Shown: one piece after another, positions 1 to 7,460 of the stretch
Position numbering within the stretch: position 1 is the first letter of the stretch
Layout of the letters: the number at the start of each line of letters is the position of its first letter
Assembly: GCF_027920545.1 (NCBI RefSeq)
Contig: NZ_CP115859.1
Span: 2,821,001 to 2,885,000, forward strand
Reading direction: 5' to 3'
DNA: 64,000 nt
Origin: Chryseobacterium camelliae
Lineage (GTDB): Bacteria; Bacteroidota; Bacteroidia; Flavobacteriales; Weeksellaceae
The notes under the pieces: generated by a model
The model's input: only the letters and a program-made list of their open reading frames with translations
Databases searched by the model: none
Told to the model about the DNA's origin: nothing
Program-made: the position numbers and the translations under genes

Positions 1-717
1 GAAAATATTTCCGGGAATTACCCAGCCGATTGCTCCGGCAATGATAGCTGGCAAGAAAACTTTCAGCATAATTTCAGAAAGCTTGGTATCACCTTCCTGT
101 ACAGGCTTCATTTGAGCAGCATGGATGTAATGTTTTCTACCAATTGTAAAAATCACCATACCGATTAGCATTCCGACTCCGGCAGTGATGAAAGCTTCAC
201 CCCAACCGAATTTATTCCTCATGAATGCTGCAATGATATTACAGATAAAAGCCCCAATATTGATTCCCATGTAAAAAATATTGTATCCGGAATCTTTATT
301 GGCTTTATAAGGTTCTTCGGAATAGAGATTTCCTAAAAGAGTAGAAATAGTGGGTTTGAAGAAACCGTTACCGATGATAATTAATGCTAATGAACAGTAA
401 AATAAGGTCAGATCTTTGAAAACACCCATCCCGATATATCCGGCTGCCATTAGAATGCCTCCTAAATAGATCGATTTGATATACCCCAAAACTCTGTCTG
501 CTAAGAAACCACCGATGAAAGGAGTTAAATAAGTCAAAGCGATATAAGTTCCGAAAATGTCGTCTGCCGTTTTGTCGGGAAGTCCAAGACCTCCTTTTAA
601 ACCTGTAGGTTCAATCACATACAATACAAAAATTCCGAGAATTAAATAATACCCGAAACGCTCCCACATTTCAGTAAAGAAGAGGAAAGGCAATCCTTTA
701 GGATGTTTAGTCTTCAT
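1..717 (-). CDS. POT/PTR family proton-dependent oligopeptide transporter (3' part cut by window edge)
   Basis: The reading frame is open from the ATG complement at 717 to base 1, giving the first 239 residues; the rest lies outside the window. The product would import di- and tripeptides by proton symport across the inner membrane. The N-terminus reads MKTKHPKGLPFLFFTEMWERFGYY, broken here as a family signature: the FFTEMWERFGYY segment is the typical first helix of POT transporters, including the conserved ExxER. Further hydrophobic segments follow, with GFLADRVLGY and the FYMGINIGA motif of the family. A TAnnTTTG promoter box lies about 22 bp upstream. No neighbour on the right is co-directional within a short gap without a likely terminator, so it is probably monocistronic. 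Confidence 0.9.
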   Translation of the reverse strand, partial: MKTKHPKGLPFLFFTEMWERFGYYLILGIFVLYVIEPTGLKGGLGLPDKTADDIFGTYIALTYLTPFIGGFLADRVLGYIKSIYLGGILMAAGYIGMGVFKDLTLFYCSLALIIIGNGFFKPTISTLLGNLYSEEPYKANKDSGYNIFYMGINIGAFICNIIAAFMRNKFGWGEAFITAGVGMLIGMVIFTIGRKHYIHAAQMKPVQEGDTKLSEIMLKVFLPAIIAGAIGWVIPGNIF

Positions 718-739
718 AATTGATAAATTTCAAATTTCC

Positions 740-747
740 CAAAAATA
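740..747 (-). promoter_or_regulatory. Bacteroidetes -7 box for the POT transporter
   Basis: On the minus strand this reads TATTTTTG, matching TAnnTTTG, 22 bp upstream of the transporter ATG. No convincing -33 element was assigned. Confidence 0.5.
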
Positions 748-851
748 GGTTTTTAATTTTAATTGATAAAATGAATTGAAATTTTGTGAATGATTAATGA
801 AATTAATAGATAACTTCCGGAAAAATTTGAGAACTAAGAATGGATGGGCAG

Positions 852-1466
852 CTATTTAGATTTAAAGTACTGTAGATATTCCAGAACATGTTTTTTCATC
901 TCATCCCGTTGTGATGAAAGTTCCTGTCGGGCTTTGGATTTATTGTTTTCTATTTCAGTGATAAGTTCATTGTAATTTTCCGGGCTTTTTACTTTTTGGT
1001 ATCCTTTGTTTTTACTGATGTACAGGTAATCATTGGTTTGGTAAAAATCTTTAGCCATTTTTAAAATTTTCACAAAATTATCTGCATCCAGAGTCATATA
1101 CATAATAAGTCCTTCTTCTAAAATTACATGATCATCCGTCGAAGGTTGAAAATGTCCATTACCGTAATTATTGAAATCTGCAGTTCTCATTTTCCCTAAA
1201 TAATATAAAAAAGCGCTCTCGTTATATTTAGAATCTTTAAAAAGCTGCAGTGAGTTTTGAAAGTATTTTGAAGGATATTCCCGATCTGATTTCTTAGCAA
1301 GATCGATCACCATTTTAGAATCAATTTCCGAAATTTTTCCAATAGCGAATAAAGAATCAGATTTTTCTATAACATTTTTATAAAGAAGGAGATCTGAACT
1401 TTCATCCTGTCCGAAAATAGGCAGGAAACAGAATAGAAAAGAAGTGATCAATATTTTATGCATCAT
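852..1466 (-). CDS. Exported protein of unknown function
   Basis: This 204-residue protein starts with a short basic residue and a hydrophobic stretch ending FGQ, a typical signal peptide of flavobacteria (residues 1 to about 20), so it is probably periplasmic. The remainder is charged and mainly helical, with a Lys/Glu-rich C-terminal helix (residues 170-204). The two in-frame ATGs at the start are adjacent and either could be used. I do not recognise a family. It follows the S9 peptidase gene on the same strand, but a terminator hairpin separates them, so co-transcription is unlikely. Confidence 0.7.
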   Translation of the reverse strand: MMHKILITSFLFCFLPIFGQDESSDLLLYKNVIEKSDSLFAIGKISEIDSKMVIDLAKKSDREYPSKYFQNSLQLFKDSKYNESAFLYYLGKMRTADFNNYGNGHFQPSTDDHVILEEGLIMYMTLDADNFVKILKMAKDFYQTNDYLYISKNKGYQKVKSPENYNELITEIENNKSKARQELSSQRDEMKKHVLEYLQYFKSK

Positions 1467-1500
1467 TTTTTGTTTTGTTAAAAATATAAATTTTAAATAA

Positions 1501-1529
1501 AAAATCCGACTTCAGATGAGTCGGATTTT
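1501..1529 (-). terminator. Intrinsic terminator of the S9 peptidase gene
   Basis: An 11-bp perfect stem (AAAATCCGACT / AGTCGGATTTT) with a 7-nt loop is followed on the minus strand by a T-rich tract. It lies 20 bp past the peptidase stop codon. Confidence 0.8.
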
Positions 1530-1548
1530 GTTACTATTGATGATGATT

Positions 1549-3678
1549 TTAAAGATTTTCTAAAATAAAATCGGTCATTTTCTGGTACAGCTGCGGTCTT
1601 GTCTGTCCACCGTAAATTCCGTGGTTTTTGTCAGGATATGCCATGAATTCAAACTGTTTTTTATTTTGAATTAAAGCTTCCGAGAATTCCATAGAATTTT
1701 GGAAATGTACGTTGTCATCAGCAGTTCCGTGGATTAATAAAAATTTTCCTTTTAATAAATTCGCATATTCAGTAGGAGAGTTTTTGTCGTATCCGTCAGG
1801 ATTTTCCTGTGGTGTTCTCAAAAATCTTTCTGTGTATACTGAATCATAATATCTCCAGTTGGTAACCGGTGCCACCGCAATTCCCACTTTGAAAACATCG
1901 GCTCCTTTTGTCATGGCTAAGCTGGCCATATAACCACCGAAGCTCCATCCGAAGATTCCGATTCTTGATTTATCAATGTATGATTGGTTTCCGAACCATT
2001 TTGCAGCGGTAATCTGGTCTTCAATTTCGTATTTTCCTAAATTCATATAAGTTACCTTTTTGAATTTAGCCCCTTTGTAACCGGTTCCGCGTCCGTCAAC
2101 ACAAGCTACGATATAGCCTTTTTGAGCCAGCATTTCAAACCAGATTCCGTTTCCGTTGTCCCAAGAGTTTGAAACCTGTTGAGATCCCGGACCTGAATAT
2201 TGGAACATGAACAATGGATATTTTTTGTTTTTATCAAAGTTTTTAGGTTTGATGATCCATGCATTCATCTGATCTCCGGCTTCATTCGGAATGGTGATGA
2301 ATTCTTTTTCAACGAAATTATCTGCCTTTAATTTCTGAAGCTGGGCATCATTATTCTGAAGCTCTTTTACTACCTTACCGTTTCCGTCTTTAAGAACGAA
2401 TGTATAAGGTTTTGCAGCAGTAGAAGATGTTTCGATGAAGTAATTATAGTTTTTGCTGAAGTTCGCGGAATTATTTCCTTCTGCATTTGAAATCAGCTGG
2501 GCTTTTCCGTTTTCGATATTTACTTTGGAAACAACCTTGTTGATGCTTCCTTTTTCTGTGGTCTGAACATAGATTTCTTTAGATTTCGGATTGTAACCGT
2601 AATAATCAGTTACTTCCCAACTTCCTTTTGTAACCTGTTTTTTCAGCTTTCCATCTTGGTCATACCAATATAAATGACGGTTTCCGTCTCTTTCGGATCC
2701 CCAAAGGAAACTGTTATCGTCTAAAAACTCTAACGTTACATTATCAGTATCAACCCATTTTTCATCGGTCTCGGTGAACAATTTTTTCACTTCTCCGGTT
2801 TTGGTATTTACCTTCAGAACATCGGAAGCATTCTGTGTTCTTTCAGAAGTGATCAGTACAACTTCGTCAGGTTTAGCAGTCTGAATAACGTTTGGAATGT
2901 AATAGTTTTTAAAGTTATTCAGGTTTACTTTTGTTTTTTTACCGCTATCCAAAAGATAGATGTGGGCAGAAACGACGGAGTTCTTTTCCCCTGCTTTCGG
3001 ATATTTGTAACGCATTTCGCTTGGATAAAGCGTTTTTCCATAAATAGGAATATAAATTTCCGGAACATTTTCTTCAACAGATTCTACGAATATAATGGCA
3101 TTGGAGTTTTTTGTCCATTCATACAATCTTGCATGCCCGAACTCCTCTTCATATACCCAATCTGCAAGACCGTTTAACACTTTATTTTTAGCACCGTTTT
3201 CTGTAACCTGCGTGATTTTTCCTGAATTTACATCCTGATAAAAAATATTATTATCAACAATGAAAGCCACTTTTGTTGCATCCGGGGAGAATCTTGGCTC
3301 CTGAACCGGTTTTCCGTTGTTTAATGAAATCGTTTTTCCCGTTTTCAGATCCTTTACATCAAAAGTCCCTAAAAATGAATGTCTGTAAATCGGCTGGCTT
3401 TCTTTTAACAAAAGAATTTTAGATTCATCATCGGAAAATTCATAGCTGTCAAAATTTCCGTCTACAATGTTTCCTTCTTTTTGAGAGGTTTTATAAGAAT
3501 ACTTAGCGATTCCGCCTTGTTCGATAACCAGATAATTTTCACCGTTTTTCATGGAAGTGATTCCGGCAATGCCTTTTCCACGGTAATATCCTGAATATAT
3601 TTTATCTAAAGTGATTTCCTGTGCGGATAAACTTTGAAATACAGCAGCAACTGTAAGCGTTAATAAGAATTTTTTCAT
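1549..3678 (-). CDS. Prolyl dipeptidyl peptidase (DPP IV-like, peptidase family S9B)
   Basis: This exported serine peptidase releases dipeptides with proline at position 2 from peptide N-termini. I chose the ATG at 3678 (709 aa) because it gives a clean signal peptide, MKKFLLTLTVAAVFQSLSAQ; an upstream in-frame start adds 18 residues before it. The N-terminal two-thirds is the beta-propeller domain of the family, including the EEEFGHARLYEW stretch (the EE motif that binds the substrate N-terminus). The C-terminal alpha/beta-hydrolase domain has the nucleophile in GWSFGGYMAS (Ser579), the acid in HGTADDNVHF (Asp654/655) and the histidine in DKNHGIYGG (His686). Length and domain order are normal. 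It is probably periplasmic and serves peptide utilisation, like the POT transporter gene nearby. Confidence 0.93.
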   Translation of the reverse strand: MKKFLLTLTVAAVFQSLSAQEITLDKIYSGYYRGKGIAGITSMKNGENYLVIEQGGIAKYSYKTSQKEGNIVDGNFDSYEFSDDESKILLLKESQPIYRHSFLGTFDVKDLKTGKTISLNNGKPVQEPRFSPDATKVAFIVDNNIFYQDVNSGKITQVTENGAKNKVLNGLADWVYEEEFGHARLYEWTKNSNAIIFVESVEENVPEIYIPIYGKTLYPSEMRYKYPKAGEKNSVVSAHIYLLDSGKKTKVNLNNFKNYYIPNVIQTAKPDEVVLITSERTQNASDVLKVNTKTGEVKKLFTETDEKWVDTDNVTLEFLDDNSFLWGSERDGNRHLYWYDQDGKLKKQVTKGSWEVTDYYGYNPKSKEIYVQTTEKGSINKVVSKVNIENGKAQLISNAEGNNSANFSKNYNYFIETSSTAAKPYTFVLKDGNGKVVKELQNNDAQLQKLKADNFVEKEFITIPNEAGDQMNAWIIKPKNFDKNKKYPLFMFQYSGPGSQQVSNSWDNGNGIWFEMLAQKGYIVACVDGRGTGYKGAKFKKVTYMNLGKYEIEDQITAAKWFGNQSYIDKSRIGIFGWSFGGYMASLAMTKGADVFKVGIAVAPVTNWRYYDSVYTERFLRTPQENPDGYDKNSPTEYANLLKGKFLLIHGTADDNVHFQNSMEFSEALIQNKKQFEFMAYPDKNHGIYGGQTRPQLYQKMTDFILENL

Positions 3679-3797
3679 TTCTAATTTTAAAGATTCCAAA
3701 TATAATAATTTTATAAATGCTAAAAAAAGCAATTTAAAACAATGCTTTTGGCAACAAAATTGAATATAATTACTATATAATCAAATCAATAATAATT

Positions 3798-4271
3798 ATG
3801 GAAACGAATGCATTTAACCAAAAGCTGAATCGGTATGTTTTAGATAATCAGATTGTATATACAGGATTTTCCAGCTATCATGATGCTGAATTGTGTGCGC
3901 AGAAAAAAGGAGGAACATTGGTGGAAGTAGGTTTTAAAGACGGAAATGACAATCCGGAAATTTGCAAGGAAGCAGATTTAATTGAGAAAAAACTTCATTA
4001 TTATGTAGATGCAGGTGATGAATATAAATTTATCCACTCATCAGATCCGGGTTTTAGAAAATATGCAGACGAGCTGCAAAAAATCAAAGCAAGTAATGAC
4101 AAAACAAGCCCTGATGAAAGATATTTTGCCAATTTTGAAATTGAAAATACGGAGGATCCGATTGTGGTTTTAAAAAACAATCATTTGGAATCGGTGACAT
4201 CCAGAGAACGCTCAAAATATTTGAAGCATGCACGTGTTTATGAAATAGGGGTTGCCCTACCCAAATCTTAA
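3798..4271 (+). CDS. Conserved protein of unknown function
   Basis: This 157-residue soluble protein has no signal peptide or membrane segment. It begins METNAFNQKLNRYVL and contains a mixed alpha/beta pattern with an acidic middle (around residues 45-75). I do not recognise a family. The stop codon is only 4-10 bp upstream of the next start (the DUF6496 gene), so the two are very probably co-transcribed. It is divergent from the DPP IV gene, with about 120 bp between their starts. Confidence 0.7.
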   Translation: METNAFNQKLNRYVLDNQIVYTGFSSYHDAELCAQKKGGTLVEVGFKDGNDNPEICKEADLIEKKLHYYVDAGDEYKFIHSSDPGFRKYADELQKIKASNDKTSPDERYFANFEIENTEDPIVVLKNNHLESVTSRERSKYLKHARVYEIGVALPKS

Positions 4272-4275
4272 AAAA

Positions 4276-4470
4276 ATGATCATGAGCAAAACAAAATATT
4301 CAGAAAAAGCTCAGGACAAAGTAGGAAAAGTAATGCACGAATTCAAGGAAGGAAAGTTGAAATCTTCTTCCGGGAAAAAAGTGACGAACAGAAAACAGGC
4401 AGTAGCCATAGGTATTTCTGAAGCCAGAGAAAAAGGACTGAAAGTACCTTCAAAAAAGAAAAAAGATTAA
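4276..4470 (+). CDS. Small basic DUF6496-type protein
   Basis: This small, lysine-rich protein has the pattern KYSEKAQDKVGKVMHEFKEG followed by SGKKVTNRKQAVAIGISEAR and a basic tail ending KKKKD. I know this layout from a widespread family of small conserved proteins (DUF6496) of unknown function. Its composition suggests nucleic-acid binding, which is inference only. The start could be the ATG at 4276 or at 4282 (MSKTKYSEK, the better family match). A longer frame from 4252 overlaps the upstream gene and is less likely. It is the second gene of a two-gene unit and is followed by a strong terminator. Confidence 0.75.
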   Translation: MIMSKTKYSEKAQDKVGKVMHEFKEGKLKSSSGKKVTNRKQAVAIGISEAREKGLKVPSKKKKD

Positions 4471-4474
4471 CTTA

Positions 4475-4515
4475 AAATGAAAAACGGTTTGAGAATATCA
4501 AATCGTTTTTCATTT
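4475..4515 (+). terminator. Intrinsic terminator after the DUF6496 gene
   Basis: An 18-bp stem (AAATGAAAAACGGTTTGA / TCAAATCGTTTTTCATTT, one G-T pair) with a 5-nt loop is followed by a T-rich stretch. Confidence 0.85.
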
Positions 4516-4525
4516 AATTTTTTTG

Positions 4526-4638
4526 AACCATTAAGATTATTAAGTTGTTAAGAGTATTTAAGACTTGTGTTCGCTTAAAATTTAAAATCAGAATGATTAA
4601 TCTTAATGAAACTTATCTTCTTAATAATCTTAATGGTT
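4526..4638. repeat. MITE-like intergenic element, copy A, 19-bp terminal inverted repeats
   Basis: The interval opens with AACCATTAAGATTATTAAG (4526-4544) and closes with its exact reverse complement (4620-4638). The interior is rich in TTAAG and CTTAA units spaced about 8-10 bp apart and encodes nothing. It sits between two converging genes. A related element with the same outer 12 bp lies at 53217-53338. No transposase is present, so mobility is inference. Confidence 0.6.
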
Positions 4639-4661
4639 AAATTATAAGTTTATTTTTCAAT

Positions 4662-6326
4662 TTACCCTTCGTAATTATATAAGATTCTGTAATACTCATC
4701 TGCCATCCGATCACTGTTGAACTGGTCCTTCACATCATTCATCGCATTATGCTGAATTTTTCTCCAGGCATTAGGATTTTCGTAATAGGTAGGAAGGATT
4801 TCGTTCTCAAGGATTTCATATAATTTATTCAAATCATAAGTATCCTGCTCGTAAATGCTCATATTTTGGTAATCTGCTTTGGGTACAACGAATGAGTTTT
4901 CTCCGTGTTTTGCAAATTCAGGAATCCATCCGTCGTTTGTAGATAAATTAACGGAGCCGTTCATAGAAGCTGTCATTCCTGAAGTTCCCGAAGCTTCTCT
5001 CGGAACTCTTGGATTATTGAGCCACAGATCTGAGCCTTGCTTCAAAGATTTGCTTAATGAAAGTTCATAACCTGTAAGAACCGCCATGTTTTTATGGTTT
5101 TTGCTTTCTTCAACTAATGAGTTAAAAGTGGAAATCGCAGAATAATCCATCGGGTAAGGTTTCCCAGCCCAAATGATCTGAACCGGATATTTTGGATGGT
5201 TCAGTAATCTGTACAATCTGTCTTTGTCATGTAAAAGTAAATCGGCACGCTTGTAGCCTGCAAACCTTCTCGCCCAAACCATTGTAAATACATTAGGATT
5301 AAATAGATTTCCGGTCTGGTCCGCAACAATTTTAAATAGTCTTTTCTTTAAATGTTTTTTTCGGTAATCGAAAACGGTTTCGTCATTTTCGTCTTTTGAA
5401 TTGTACAGCGGTTTATCTGCCCAATATTTAAATTCCTGAGCATTGGTAATCGATGTAATTCCGCAAATACCGGAATATTTGCTCCACATAGCCCTGGAAA
5501 CAACCCCGTGAAGCTGCGAAACTCCGTTGGCAATTTTTGCCATTTTCAAAGCACAAAGAGAGTGATTAAAGCGGTCGTCGTCAGCACCTTCAATTCTTTT
5601 TACTTCTTCCATGCTCAGGCCTGAAAAATAGGACATGTCATAGCAGAGTTTCAGGTTGTGTTTTTCATTTCCTGCTTCTTCAGGAGTATGGGTGGTGAAA
5701 ACCAGCTTTTCTTTTACTTTATTTAAATCTCCGTTGTATTTTTTCAGTAAATGAAATGCTGCAGGAAGTCCGTGAGCTTCATTGAGGTGATAAGTATCTC
5801 TTTCGATATTCATTTCATCGAGTAATCTTGCTCCTCCTTTACCTAATAAAATATACTGTGCTAGTTTGGTAGCTTCATTGGCGTCGTAGAGTTTGTGGCA
5901 GATCGTTTTTGAAAGATGATCATTTTCAGGAACATCTGTTGAGAGGAAAAACATTGGAGCTGTATTGAAAATATCAGGATCTAAATACCAAACCTTCACC
6001 CAAACCGGAGCGTTGTGTATTTCAATCTGAAATTTTATCCCGGTATCTTCAAGAAAACTGTACATTTTTCGGGTCCATGTCGGTTGTAAGGACTGATCGT
6101 GGTTTCTGGCCTGGTCATAATATCCGAATTTCCAAAGAATACCGATTCCTATAAGGTCTTGCTTTAAATTATAAGCGCTTCTCATGTGAGAACCTGCTAA
6201 AAATCCGAGACCTCCTGAATATATTTTTAACACCTGTTCAATGGCAAATTCCATCGAAAAATAGGCTACTTTTTTAGAATATTGGGGATTGATGCTGTAA
6301 GGTATTTTAAAATTTTTAAAATCCAT
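4662..6326 (-). CDS. glgP: Alpha-glucan phosphorylase, short form (GT35)
   Basis: This PLP-dependent cytosolic enzyme would remove glucose-1-phosphate from glycogen or maltodextrin. The 554-residue length fits the short phosphorylase subfamily rather than the roughly 800-residue muscle/E. coli type. Recognisable parts are AYFSMEFAI and GGLGFLAGSH near the N-terminus (residues 20-47), HLNEAHGLPAA with the family histidine, TTHTPEEAGNEKH, WARRFAGYKRADLL, and the PLP-site region REASGTSGMTASMNG followed by NLSTNDGWIPE. All are in normal order and no truncation is visible. A TAnnTTTG box lies 26 bp upstream. A glycogen-synthase-like protein is encoded at 17.5 kb, but it is not a full synthase. 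Confidence 0.93.
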   Translation of the reverse strand: MDFKNFKIPYSINPQYSKKVAYFSMEFAIEQVLKIYSGGLGFLAGSHMRSAYNLKQDLIGIGILWKFGYYDQARNHDQSLQPTWTRKMYSFLEDTGIKFQIEIHNAPVWVKVWYLDPDIFNTAPMFFLSTDVPENDHLSKTICHKLYDANEATKLAQYILLGKGGARLLDEMNIERDTYHLNEAHGLPAAFHLLKKYNGDLNKVKEKLVFTTHTPEEAGNEKHNLKLCYDMSYFSGLSMEEVKRIEGADDDRFNHSLCALKMAKIANGVSQLHGVVSRAMWSKYSGICGITSITNAQEFKYWADKPLYNSKDENDETVFDYRKKHLKKRLFKIVADQTGNLFNPNVFTMVWARRFAGYKRADLLLHDKDRLYRLLNHPKYPVQIIWAGKPYPMDYSAISTFNSLVEESKNHKNMAVLTGYELSLSKSLKQGSDLWLNNPRVPREASGTSGMTASMNGSVNLSTNDGWIPEFAKHGENSFVVPKADYQNMSIYEQDTYDLNKLYEILENEILPTYYENPNAWRKIQHNAMNDVKDQFNSDRMADEYYRILYNYEG

Positions 6327-6351
6327 AAATCGCAGTTTTATAATTGAAGGG

Positions 6352-6359
6352 CAAAGGTA
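6352..6359 (-). promoter_or_regulatory. Bacteroidetes -7 box for glgP
   Basis: The minus strand reads TACCTTTG, matching TAnnTTTG, 26 bp before the glgP ATG. Confidence 0.55.
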
Positions 6360-6525
6360 TCGATTATGAAAGTAAACTCTATGTTAATTATATGAGAAAT
6401 TATTTCAAAAAGCACTTTTTGAATCGTTTTTTTACTTACCTTTAAGTGTAAATTTTTGATAATCAAAACTTCATGAATTGAAATCGGAAGTTTTATGTGT
6501 TCCATAACAATACTATACCAAGCAC

Positions 6526-7323
6526 ATGAAAAAGGCATTTTCTGATGAAGATTTAATTAAAAATCTGAGCTTATATTATCTGAATCGACATTTGAAAAAA
6601 AAGCCGATAGAGAAGTATCATCGTAAAATAGATGAATCTCCGCTTCATGATCGCGAAAAATACAAAAAGAAAGCCGAAATTTTGTTGCTGAATTCTTTTA
6701 TGCATCATTTTCCCGAAGTACAATTTGAAAATCTTACCTGCGAAAGTCCTGATTTTATCGCTAAATTCAACGACAAAAAGATAGGAATAGAGCTTACGGA
6801 AGTAATCAACCACCTTGAAATGAAAAAGGTTGAAAGCAGCTTAAATAAGATTTTCCGTCAGACCGAAATATTGCTGGAACAAGAAGACACTACGAAGTAT
6901 CGTGGTGTTTATTTTTTAGAGTTCTATCCTAATATTAAGCTGGATTCCCTGGAACATCAGGAAGAAATTATTTTAAGTATTTATAAAAGCATTAAGAAAG
7001 GAAAAGCCTTTGGTTGCGTGAAAAGCATACGAAAATCATTTCACCGAAGAAATGTGTTCATTACTCACGAGTACAACATGAATTTGTTTGATGAGCTCTG
7101 CTCTGAGAAGATTTTGGAATTAATCGAAAAGAAAAACGAAAAATTCCCGTACTATGATACGACAGTAGATGAATGCTGGTTGGTGATTGTTTCCGATATG
7201 AATTCATTGGCTTCAAGATATACCTTCATTCAGGACAAAGAACATCTGAATGAGGTGAAAAGTCCTTTTCATAAAATTTTTCATCTTGAAAACATGTGCG
7301 GAAATATTACGAGTATAAAGTAG
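6526..7323 (+). CDS. Unknown protein, possible PD-(D/E)XK nuclease-like fold
   Basis: This 265-residue cytosolic protein has no signal peptide. A basic N-terminal region (residues 20-50) precedes a segment that resembles a restriction-endonuclease-like core: Glu51 in an alpha helix, then Ser-Pro-Asp76-Phe, then about a dozen residues and IGIELTEV with Glu89-x-Thr91. The third motif has threonine where lysine is usual, so catalytic competence is uncertain. The remaining half is alpha/beta without a recognised family. It stands alone, divergent from glgP with about 200 bp between, and has no methyltransferase or toxin partner beside it. The function is not known; the fold assignment is my inference from three motifs. 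Confidence 0.6.
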   Translation: MKKAFSDEDLIKNLSLYYLNRHLKKKPIEKYHRKIDESPLHDREKYKKKAEILLLNSFMHHFPEVQFENLTCESPDFIAKFNDKKIGIELTEVINHLEMKKVESSLNKIFRQTEILLEQEDTTKYRGVYFLEFYPNIKLDSLEHQEEIILSIYKSIKKGKAFGCVKSIRKSFHRRNVFITHEYNMNLFDELCSEKILELIEKKNEKFPYYDTTVDECWLVIVSDMNSLASRYTFIQDKEHLNEVKSPFHKIFHLENMCGNITSIK

Positions 7324-7431
7324 TTTTCGTTCATTTTGTTTTCATAAGTTTAATTATTTCTTTGTTTTTTAATTAAATATTTTGATTTTTTGATGTTTTT
7401 TTATTATTAATTTAAAATTATTATATTTGGT

Positions 7432-7439
7432 ATGACTTA
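7432..7439 (+). promoter_or_regulatory. Bacteroidetes -7 box for the T9SS adhesin gene
   Basis: TATATTTG matches TAnnTTTG and lies 21 bp before the ATG at 7461, in a very AT-rich intergenic region. Confidence 0.5.
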
Positions 7440-7460
7440 AAATTTAATAACCAATTGATA

